Position numbers and translations under genes: made by a program. From NCBI RefSeq assembly GCF_001636545.1, contig NZ_JFHK01000004.1:124001-188000 (forward strand): a stretch of 64,000 nt of DNA. The letters run 5' to 3'. The notes under the pieces are model-generated. The model was not told where the DNA came from. It searched no databases and was given only the letters and a program-made list of their open reading frames with translations. Position 1 is the stretch's first letter; the number at the start of each line of letters is the position of its first letter. This document shows positions 41,831 through 50,000 of the stretch, in pieces. This stretch comes from Kosmotoga arenicorallina S304. Its GTDB lineage: Bacteria; Thermotogota; Thermotogae; Petrotogales; Kosmotogaceae.

Positions 41831-43417
41831 TTACTTAAGAATCAGAGCGACTGTTCCAACTGCAAGAGCAACAAACGAAAGTATTGTTGCGAGATTTGTG
41901 GATCTCTGGAACTTGCCGACTTTAGCGTCAACATCCGTCTTGACGGCTTCAATGGAAGCATCGGTTTCAGTCTTGAGTGTTTCCACCTCTTCATTCAGCG
42001 CTTTGACATCTTCAACATCGGCTTTGGATTTTGTGAGCTTGTAAACATCTCTGCTCAGTTTATTGGTGATGTTAACGAGAATGTTGTAGTCATCGACTTT
42101 TACATAGTTCTCTTCGATGTTCTTCTCAAGATCAGCGAGTTTACTCTCAAGAGCCATTATGTCAAAGATATTGGCGTCAATTTGGTCAAAGGCAACTTCG
42201 ACATCATCGTTGAGAGAAGCTACACTGGCTTCAAGGCTTCCAAGCCTGTCAGAAAGTTTGCTTTCGGTCATGCCAAGCTTTTTATAAAGGAAGCCCATTT
42301 TTTCGGAAAGCTGATCAGGAGTGACAAAGTTGAGATTGGCAACTGTCTCGTTCAGCTTTACAACAGAACTGCTGAGCATCTTGGATGTTACCTCAAGATT
42401 GGTAACCTTTTCTTTCAGTGCCTCGACATCTCCGGTTTCTGCAAACATAGAAAGTTTTCCTTCGATATCTGACAATTTCTTTTCGATATCCATTATAGAA
42501 TTTATGTTTGCATCTACCTGGTCGTAAACAACATTAATGCTGTCATTAAGATCAGCCACATTTGAATCGAGAAGGCTTTCAAGAGCTGCTATGCTATCGT
42601 TACATGCTTTGAGGTCTTCAACATCAGCCTTGCTTCGATAAAGCTTGAAGACATCTCTTGTAAGCTTGTTGACAATAGCAACGGTGGTTTCATAGTCCTT
42701 GACTGTCACATAGTTTGCAAATTCTTCCTTTACAGCATCAATTTCCTTTAACTGAGAACTCAGCTTGAGAATTTTCGTGTAAAGAAGCGATAATTTCTGA
42801 TCAAGCTGCTCAGAAGTAACCATTTTGCCTTCGATGGCATCGACTTTTCCCATGTAAGCGGCAAAATCATCTTTGAACTTCGCAAGGGATTGTCCAAGGA
42901 GTTTTGTGGTCACTTCGAGATCTGTAACTTTTCCGTTCAGTGCTTCGAACTGTGAGTCATAAGCATCGAGAACCATTTTAACGTTATTGAGTTCTCCAAA
43001 AACGTCTTCACGGAGCTCCCATACTTTCTGCTCAACACTGTCAAGATCGATTTCAGCGACTTTCCCTTCAAGGCTCCTGAATTCAGCCATAATATCGATT
43101 ACACTCTTCTTGACATCTGAAATCTCAAGTGAAAGGCTGGCGACTTTCTTTGTAAGTGCGAATACGAGTTCCTGAAGCTTCGCGTCGCCTGATTCAGAAT
43201 AGTCCAGGAGTTTAGCGATGGATTCGGCAAGCTGGTAACGGGTAAGAGCCTCGTCACCTCTGAACGTGCCATCAGGAAATCCCTGAAGTAACCCTGCTGA
43301 AGTGGCTTTCATTACGGCATCGTATGCCCAGTGGTCCTCTGGAACATCAGTGTAAGCTACACCAAAGGCGATAGCGGCGAACACTACGAGGGCCAGTAAA
43401 AAAGCAAGTTTCTTCAT
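41831..43417 (-). CDS. SLH-domain coiled-coil envelope protein (Omp-alpha-like)
   Basis: A 528-residue exported protein: signal peptide (KKLAFLLALVVFAAIAFGVA), one SLH domain at ~22-75 (YTDVPEDHWAYDAVMKATSAGLLQG...FRGDEALTRYQLAESIAKLL), a long alpha-helical coiled coil (~85-500) built of two similar repeats (each with LYKKLG/LYTKILK, DVYKLTKSKADVED/DVFKLYRSKADVED and ITNKLSRD/IVNKLTRD blocks), and a C-terminal hydrophobic anchor (ILSFVALAVGTVALIL). This is the Omp-alpha architecture: an SLH head bound to the cell wall, a rod that spans the periplasm, and an outer-membrane anchor holding the toga. A strong promoter and leader precede it. CsaB-type pyruvylation at 20201-21250 likely makes its wall ligand. 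Confidence 0.9.
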   Translation of the reverse strand: MKKLAFLLALVVFAAIAFGVAYTDVPEDHWAYDAVMKATSAGLLQGFPDGTFRGDEALTRYQLAESIAKLLDYSESGDAKLQELVFALTKKVASLSLEISDVKKSVIDIMAEFRSLEGKVAEIDLDSVEQKVWELREDVFGELNNVKMVLDAYDSQFEALNGKVTDLEVTTKLLGQSLAKFKDDFAAYMGKVDAIEGKMVTSEQLDQKLSLLYTKILKLSSQLKEIDAVKEEFANYVTVKDYETTVAIVNKLTRDVFKLYRSKADVEDLKACNDSIAALESLLDSNVADLNDSINVVYDQVDANINSIMDIEKKLSDIEGKLSMFAETGDVEALKEKVTNLEVTSKMLSSSVVKLNETVANLNFVTPDQLSEKMGFLYKKLGMTESKLSDRLGSLEASVASLNDDVEVAFDQIDANIFDIMALESKLADLEKNIEENYVKVDDYNILVNITNKLSRDVYKLTKSKADVEDVKALNEEVETLKTETDASIEAVKTDVDAKVGKFQRSTNLATILSFVALAVGTVALILK

Positions 43418-43473
43418 GAAACCTACCCCCTTTCAAAATGTTTTGCAATTATAGTTGGCCATAGTACGAACCT

Positions 43474-43503
43474 ATTATACAGTAAACTCGCTATCAGTTT
43501 CAA
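43474..43503 (-). promoter_or_regulatory. Strong promoter of the Omp-alpha gene
   Basis: TTGAAA (43503-43498), 18-base spacer, TATAAT (43479-43474) on the minus strand; start near 43467, leader ~50 bases with GGGGGTAGG ribosome site. Confidence 0.75.
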
Positions 43504-43505
43504 GA

Positions 43506-44705
43506 CTAAGATTTATTTTTAATTCTAAAAAAACGTCTTTTACCAATTCTCAGCACGTCGCCATCGGAAAGCCTTAATTTAGCGTGCATATCGTCGATTA
43601 CAGAATTGTTGATTTTCACACCGCCCTGCTGAATGAGCCTTCTCGCTTCGCTCCGGCTGGAAATCCCGGCGAATTTTGTGAGTAATTCAACTATATCTAT
43701 GTTATCGCAATTCAAAACTATTTCGGGCATTTCTTCAGGGATATCTTTTTTTCTGAAAACCTTAACGAAATAATCTTGAGCTTCATCTGCTTTTTCTCTA
43801 CCGTGAAATTGGTGGGTAATGTCGTAGGCTAATTTCATTTTTATATCTCTTGGATTCACAGCTCGGTTCTCCATCTGTTTTTCATATTCTGCTATTTCCG
43901 CTTCAGGAATATCTGTAAGTAATTTCATATATTTGACGATAAGTTTGTCTGGAATGGACATTATTTTACCATACATGTCCACAGGGGGGTCTTCAAAACC
44001 TATATAGTTATCATAGCTTTTAGACATTTTCAGGTTCCCGTCAGTACCTTCAATGAGTGGGAACGTGAGAACGATCTGCGCCCTTAAACCGTATTCTTCT
44101 TGAATTTTCCTTGCTACTATAAAATTGAAATATTGGTCGTCTCCGCCTATTTCCACATCCGCTTTGACTACCACAGAATCGTAAGCCTGGGCAAGGGGAT
44201 ACAGAAACTCGGCGACGCTTATTGGTTCATTGTTATTATATCTTTTGTTAAAATCGTGCCTTTCAAGCATCCTTGCAACGGTATATTTTGCAGCAAGCCT
44301 GATAACATCTTCAAAGTTAAGCCTGTCATGCCATTCTGAGTTGAAGCGAATTTCTGTCTTTTCTTTGTCCAGAATTTTGAAGGCCTGCCTGCTGTAAGTG
44401 ATAGCATTCTCCCGGGCTTCTTCTCTGGAAAGCATCGGACGGGTCTTGGAACGCCCCGAAGGATCGCCAATCCTCGCTGTAAAGTCACCAATAATGAGGA
44501 CTACCTGGTGACCGTAATCCTGAAATTGTCTGAGCTTTCTCAGTACCACCGCATGCCCCAGATGAAGGTCAGGCCTTGAGGGGTCAACGCCCAGTTTAAC
44601 CCTCAAAGGCTTCCCTTCTTTCAGCCTTTCAAGCAACTCGCTTTCCGAGACAAAAGAGACAGCGTTTCTCTTAAGCTCTAATAATTGCTTTTCTGGAGAT
44701 ACCAA
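43506..44705 (-). CDS. tyrS: Tyrosyl-tRNA synthetase
   Basis: Charges tRNA(Tyr). The 399-residue class I synthetase has the HIGH-like PDLHLGHAVVLRKL, GDFTARIGDPSGRS, YPLAQAYDSVVVKADVEIGGDDQ, the KMSKS motif NLKMSKSYDNYIGF, and a C-terminal S4 RNA-binding domain (SSRSEARRLIQQGGVKINNS). It belongs to the TyrRS-Z type common in thermophiles. Start TTG 44705 behind GGGTGAT, 14 bases after the secG stop; TTG 44723 and GTG 44714 are less likely alternatives overlapping or abutting secG. Confidence 0.95.
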   Translation of the reverse strand: MVSPEKQLLELKRNAVSFVSESELLERLKEGKPLRVKLGVDPSRPDLHLGHAVVLRKLRQFQDYGHQVVLIIGDFTARIGDPSGRSKTRPMLSREEARENAITYSRQAFKILDKEKTEIRFNSEWHDRLNFEDVIRLAAKYTVARMLERHDFNKRYNNNEPISVAEFLYPLAQAYDSVVVKADVEIGGDDQYFNFIVARKIQEEYGLRAQIVLTFPLIEGTDGNLKMSKSYDNYIGFEDPPVDMYGKIMSIPDKLIVKYMKLLTDIPEAEIAEYEKQMENRAVNPRDIKMKLAYDITHQFHGREKADEAQDYFVKVFRKKDIPEEMPEIVLNCDNIDIVELLTKFAGISSRSEARRLIQQGGVKINNSVIDDMHAKLRLSDGDVLRIGKRRFFRIKNKS

Positions 44706-44719
44706 AGTTATCACCCGAA

Positions 44720-44974
44720 TCAAGAAAGCGGAAAGGCTCTGGAAATGACAAAAGCGAGGAGCACGCTATTGGCCATAAAGGCAACAGACAGCCACAGAGT
44801 TATCTTACCGGGCGTGTCAAGCCCTTTCTTTCTTCCAAACATGGTGTGCGTACCACCACTACCAAATGCTCCGCCGAGTTCTGAGGCTTTGGTCATCTGA
44901 ATAAGTACGAGAATAACAAGTGCTACGCTGATTACAGTATGCAACGCAATGAGCAAATAGGACAACATTACCAT
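44720..44974 (-). CDS. secG: Protein-export membrane protein SecG
   Basis: The 84-residue protein has two membrane helices (LLIALHTVISVALVILVLIQ; ITLWLSVAFMANSVLLAFVI) around the conserved Gly-rich loop KASELGGAFGSGGTHTMFGRK, the SecG signature. SecG is an auxiliary subunit of the SecYEG translocon. GGGAGG lies before the ATG. It is first in an operon with tyrS. Confidence 0.95.
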   Translation of the reverse strand: MVMLSYLLIALHTVISVALVILVLIQMTKASELGGAFGSGGTHTMFGRKKGLDTPGKITLWLSVAFMANSVLLAFVISRAFPLS

Positions 44975-45013
44975 TGTTATACCTCCCGATTATCGCGATA
45001 TTGTTCGTTTGGT

Positions 45014-45042
45014 ATTATACTATATGTGTTGGTTTGTCGCAA
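45014..45042 (-). promoter_or_regulatory. Promoter of secG-tyrS
   Basis: TTGCGA (45042-45037), 17-base spacer, TATAAT (45019-45014) on the minus strand, 40 bases before the secG ATG. The overlapping plus-strand TATACT (45016-45021) may serve the divergent TPR gene. Confidence 0.7.
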
Positions 45043-45067
45043 ATATCGTATTTATGGAGGTGTTTAT

Positions 45068-46783
45068 TTGCCCAGGCACGAAATCCTGATTTATCTACCT
45101 TTGAAACCTTCAGTGGCAAAAATTCAAAACCTTCCCATCAAGCTCCCTGTGAGAATAGAAGACGTTCCGAAAATCGTTGACAGGGATAAAATTGACCTTG
45201 ATATAATAATTCGAGGTCTGGAAACTCAGCACAGGGTAAAGCCAAATGAATACTATGATTCATACCTTTTGTATTTTTACTACGAAGCTTTTAAAAAATC
45301 ACTGAACAATGGGGATATCGAGCAAGCAAAGGACTGGCTCGGCAAAGCGGAAAAGCTAAAAGTCGATTACCGCTACTTTTTTTATCATGGATTGCTTTTG
45401 CGCGAGATTGGAAAATTAAACTTAGCCGAAATTGAGTTGAGAAAAGCCGTTGAAATGAACCAAAATTTCTACATTGGATATTTTGAGCTCGCCAGACTAC
45501 TCCAGAAAAAAGGCGAATATGACGAAGCTGTAAAATTTCACATAAAATCTCTGGAACAATCCCATGGAGAGTTTGACTTGCCTTTGCTTGGCGTAGTTGA
45601 TTCATATAGTGCTTCAGGAATGCTTTCTTCTGCACTGGAGATATTGGAGCACATACCTTCCAGCTCCCGGATATTTGTCGATGCCCTTTTGCGTAAAGGT
45701 GTAATATTGAACGAGCTTCAGAGACACGCCGATGCCGAAAAAGCCTTCAACATAGCTTTAAGGCGGGAGAAACGCTGGGAGCTATTCTACAATAGGGCTT
45801 ATGCAAGAGAAAGGCTCGGAAAGCTTTATCCCGCACTGACTGATTTAAAGGAAGCCTTTAAGATGAGTTCCGCGGAGGAAATTTTGTACGACATAGCATT
45901 GCTTGAAAGAGAAATGGGATTTGTTGAAGATGCAATTGAACACCTTACGCTTTATCTTGACTCAAATAGCGATACCGCAGCTGAGGTGGCTCTTGCAAGA
46001 TGCTTTTTAATGCTTGGAGATCCCGAGAAAGCAAAAGGAATGCTGCCGGATTCTGCTCCGGAAGACCTCAAAGAGTATATAAACCTTTGCAGCCTTCTCA
46101 AAGAGAAAGGCAGGAAAGACCATGAATTTGCAAATCCATTGTTTTCAGGCTTGCTACGTGAGTATAAAACGGGAAAAATAGGAGAAAAAACAGATAAACT
46201 ACGCGAGCTTTCATCTTCGCTTTTGGGAGCAAATAGCTTATTTGAGGGAGGCTATATTGATTACCAGAAGCTTATGGAATGGTCACTGAAAAGCCTTAGC
46301 GACACCACAGCAAAAAGCCGGATAAGAGGTATCATGAAAGGAAAAGTGCCCGATGAAAGAGAGATTTCTGTTGATGAACTGAAACTCTTTATCAGATTTC
46401 TCCCCTTTTTTGGCTTTGCCTTCGGAAGTATGGAGCTCTTTGCAAGGCGATTTGCTTTTATCCTATCAGGAAGCGGAGAAACCCTGGCAATGTTTTTAAT
46501 GATTTTAAGGCTTTATTCTTACGCACTTGCCGATGAAGCCGTTGATATATATTCCTTTATTGAAGAAATGATAGAGGAATTCAGAAGTTTCGCCTTCGAA
46601 TTTTCCAGATTCATCGCTGAGGTTTCCGAAACCCACTTCATAGACGCTGATACAGCTCTGGAAAGCGTTTCCGAAACTCCAAGGGAGTTCCTTGTAAAAA
46701 TATTATCCCTTGTGAGAACAGATGCGATTGATGAGGCTTCTAAGACTGACAATATCTACACTTATTTCAGGAGGTATTTATGA
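45068..46783 (+). CDS. TPR-repeat protein
   Basis: A 571-residue, apparently cytoplasmic protein (no signal peptide) with an N-terminal segment (HEILIYLPLKPSVAKIQNLP) and a run of TPR-like helical pairs from ~95 to ~330: AKDWLGKAEKLKVDYRYFFY, LNLAEIELRKAVEMNQNFY, GEYDEAVKFHIKSLEQ, RHADAEKAFNIALRREKRW. The C-terminal ~200 residues are helical with no motif. It should act as a protein-interaction scaffold. TTG start at 45068, GGAGGTG five bases upstream. It overlaps the 82-aa gene by ATGA and lies upstream of the VWA cluster, to which it might be linked, though a promoter separates them. Confidence 0.75.
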   Translation: MPRHEILIYLPLKPSVAKIQNLPIKLPVRIEDVPKIVDRDKIDLDIIIRGLETQHRVKPNEYYDSYLLYFYYEAFKKSLNNGDIEQAKDWLGKAEKLKVDYRYFFYHGLLLREIGKLNLAEIELRKAVEMNQNFYIGYFELARLLQKKGEYDEAVKFHIKSLEQSHGEFDLPLLGVVDSYSASGMLSSALEILEHIPSSSRIFVDALLRKGVILNELQRHADAEKAFNIALRREKRWELFYNRAYARERLGKLYPALTDLKEAFKMSSAEEILYDIALLEREMGFVEDAIEHLTLYLDSNSDTAAEVALARCFLMLGDPEKAKGMLPDSAPEDLKEYINLCSLLKEKGRKDHEFANPLFSGLLREYKTGKIGEKTDKLRELSSSLLGANSLFEGGYIDYQKLMEWSLKSLSDTTAKSRIRGIMKGKVPDEREISVDELKLFIRFLPFFGFAFGSMELFARRFAFILSGSGETLAMFLMILRLYSYALADEAVDIYSFIEEMIEEFRSFAFEFSRFIAEVSETHFIDADTALESVSETPREFLVKILSLVRTDAIDEASKTDNIYTYFRRYL

Positions 46784-47028
46784 GAGAAGACCTTTTCGAA
46801 AGATTCTTTGAATTTGTTATCAATGAAGACATCAACCCGGATAGTTTGAATTCTGAAAAAATCATCCGCTTGCTCAAAGAACATTTTTCGCAGGATGAGG
46901 CCGAAGAAATACTCAGCAGCCTTGATTCGCTTTTTGGGGGGCTTTCAGAGCTTATAGAAAATCCCCGGGAATACTTTTTTGGCGACAAAAAAGTTCCTGA
47001 TTCCGAAAATCCAGATATGGAAAAATAA
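46780..47028 (+). CDS. Small acidic protein, function unknown
   Basis: An 82-residue acidic, probably all-helical protein (EDLFERFFEFVINEDINPD; FSQDEAEEILSSLDSLFGG). It starts inside the TPR gene stop (ATGA) with GGAGG upstream, so it is translationally coupled and may bind the TPR protein. No homologous family recognised. Confidence 0.6.
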   Translation: MREDLFERFFEFVINEDINPDSLNSEKIIRLLKEHFSQDEAEEILSSLDSLFGGLSELIENPREYFFGDKKVPDSENPDMEK

Positions 47029-47033
47029 TCCTT

Positions 47034-47061
47034 TTGATTTGAAAGTTAATTATCCTATAAT
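47034..47061 (+). promoter_or_regulatory. Promoter of the VWA/DUF2135 cluster
   Basis: TTGATT (47034-47039), 16-base spacer, TATAAT (47056-47061), 39 bases before the ATG at 47100; AGAGGGGG is the ribosome site. Confidence 0.65.
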
Positions 47062-47099
47062 TGATAGAGACAAAGTGAGTTTAAGAGGGGGTTGAGCCA

Positions 47100-50000
47100 A
47101 TGAAGGCAAAATACTTGATGTTGTTGTTTCTGCTTTTTTCGATAACTTTTTTCAGTTATGGGGTTCTCAGCGTTGATTCCTATCCTTCCAAAGCCCTTGT
47201 TTATATCGATGGTGAGCATCTTGGATACACCCCCTTCAGTATGGACGCAGTTGAGGGATATCATAGAGTCGCAATAGAAAAAAAGGGTTTTGAGCCTTAT
47301 GAAGAATATGTTTATGTCGACAAAGATACTACTGTTCGCGTGGAAAGGGCCCTTAAGATCCGCCCAGATTATTCAGCAATGCTTGGAAAGATGCTCGTTG
47401 GACTCCAGATAAGCGATTTCGAACCAGAAGAATGGCTTTTTGGAATGGCCAGCGAATCCATAAAAAAACTCTTCGCAGACATCAATCTATCTGCTGATGT
47501 TGTTTCTGGCGAAGCTTTGGATTCTTCTGCCGAACTTGGGTACTCTGGATATCTCGATTTCCTTTTAAGCCATAGCGAATCAGAGGAAAATCACTTATTT
47601 ACTTTATCGGTTAAATACCACGATTTGATTCTAAACCGCGAGTTTTTCAAATTAGAGAAATCCTTTGAAGTTACCGGCATAAGGGAAAACTTTCAAAATG
47701 CCTTTTTACCCGTTCTCAGAGATATCGTCGGCAATCTTTCAAGCGCTCTGGTAGAGGAATTGTATGAAAAGGTCACCGGAAAAATAGAGTTTCTCAATGT
47801 GGACATCCAGCGTTATCCAGAAATCAGCATTATTTTCAGAGCCTATGACGAATCCAATACCCCGCTTTCTTTAGAAACGATAAATAACAGCAAGCTTTCG
47901 ATAATTGAAGCCGGAACCGCTACTTCCTTATCGCAACTGATCCCGATAAAGCAGGAAGAGGCATTGAATTTCACCCTTGCCCTGGACAGGAGCGGTAGCA
48001 TGAAACCTGTGATAGAAAAGGCGAAGTTAGCTGCAAAAGATTTCCTGGGTTTACTGCCTTCTAATAGCTCCATCGCATTAATTGCTTTTGACAACGAAAT
48101 AGAGCTAATAAAAAATTTCACCGATAACCGCCAGGAGCTCGTTGCAGCTCTTGGAAACATTACTGCTCAGGGATCCACCCCGCTTTATGACACGGTTATT
48201 AAAGCCGTTGAGCTCCTTTCGAAAAGAAATGGCCCAAGATTTCTTGTGCTTGTTACTGACGGCGTTGATGCAAACCTGAACGATACAGATCTGGGAAGCG
48301 AAAATTCGATATCAGATGCCATAAGGATCGCTAGGGAAAACAACGTGGTGATTTTCGCCATTGGACTGGGAAGGAATATTGACAAATTCAGCCTGGGGAC
48401 ATTAACAACCTCAACTGGCGGAACTTTCCTGGACTCACCTACCATTGATGATTTAGACAGCGCATTCAAAAAAATCCTTGAAGCTTTTGAAAATCTCTAT
48501 ATCGGGAAATATATATCAACGGGAGAAAGAACAGCCCTTTTGAGAATCGATACTCCTGCTTCCCGAATCGAGGGAAAATTCCTGATCCCTATTCCCGAGA
48601 TTTCACTGAAGATGAACACGCCTCCCAGTGCAGTGGCAGGTATGCCCTTTGAAGTTACAGTCTCTTCACTTGCAACGATGACAGCGCCAATAAATTTAAC
48701 ATTCAAAGCTGTTACTCTGGATGGAACCACTCTCTGGGAGGAAAGACGTTTATTCAATGATACAGCGAGTTATGAGCTGGTTTTGCAAAAAACCGGGCAA
48801 TATTATATAGAGTTGAGTTCTTTCAGATTCCTCAAAAGGCAAAAAATAGAAGTAGTTCCAATAGAGAAATTTTTGAATGACCTGATCGGCGAATACAGAT
48901 ATCCGGAAGCCTCAAGAGTGCTGGAAGAATATCTTAAAATTGCTTCACTGGAAAAGGAACAGGAATTGAAATTGATTGATTGGTTAGCCGACATCGAACT
49001 GAGAGCTTCGCTGGTAGACGGAAAATTCTCACATTTGAAGTCATTTCTATCTATACTAAACCACTCTGGAATTCACGATGATTCCCTTTTATCCAAAAAG
49101 GCATTATTCGAATACCTTCTTGGCGATTTGGAGAATTTTTCAAACACATTAACTGCTTTGCCAGCAGACCGAGCGGAAGATGGTTTGGCTGTACTGAAGC
49201 TTCTTCAAGCAGGGATAACAAAGCCTGAAAACGCTGCCCTTCTGGCAGAAAAATTATTAAAAATGTATCCCTCTCCTCTTATAAGAAGATTCGCAGCGGA
49301 GCTCTACATAACCTTATCCTTAGACGAAAAAGCCACGGAAATAGCTGAAGAAGCGGCCAACTCAAATGACCTTATAGATTTAATCACCGCTGCTTATACA
49401 GCTCTCATGACCGGAAACGGTGAATTACTCAGCGAGCTTGCTGAAAGAACGGAACAGTTCAATGCCTTAAAACCTTTATCAGCAGTATGGAGAAGCTTGC
49501 AGTACTGGCTTAATGATGGAGCAGACACCGCCCGGGAATATCTGAACTCGATTGACAAAAGTATAATAGACTCAATCCTTATTAAAAAAGCACTCGCGGC
49601 TTTATCCATCGCATCTGGCGATTTCGAAAAGCCCCTTACACATGTTGAAGAGCTTGACCCGGATGACTTTAGATTTGCTTCATTGCTCTCAAATACCTAC
49701 GAAGACGCCTCCCTCGAGATTGAAAAGCCCCTCGAAAAGAAAATCATCAGCTGGGAAGGTGGCGGTTTGTTTATAAGAGCCCGCAGAACTTCCCGCTCTC
49801 CATTACCGGTCTTTCTTAATGGCGAGGGAATGTTAACATATCTGGACAGCCTTACGATATATCCCCACAGCCTTTTGCTCACAACGGTTAAGAGCGGGGT
49901 TAACCTTCTCCAGATGACCCTTGAAGACCTCGAAAAGCACGTGCTTGATGCAGATCAAATAACCGTGATTCTTGACCGGAAAGCCCCGCAGATAGCAATA

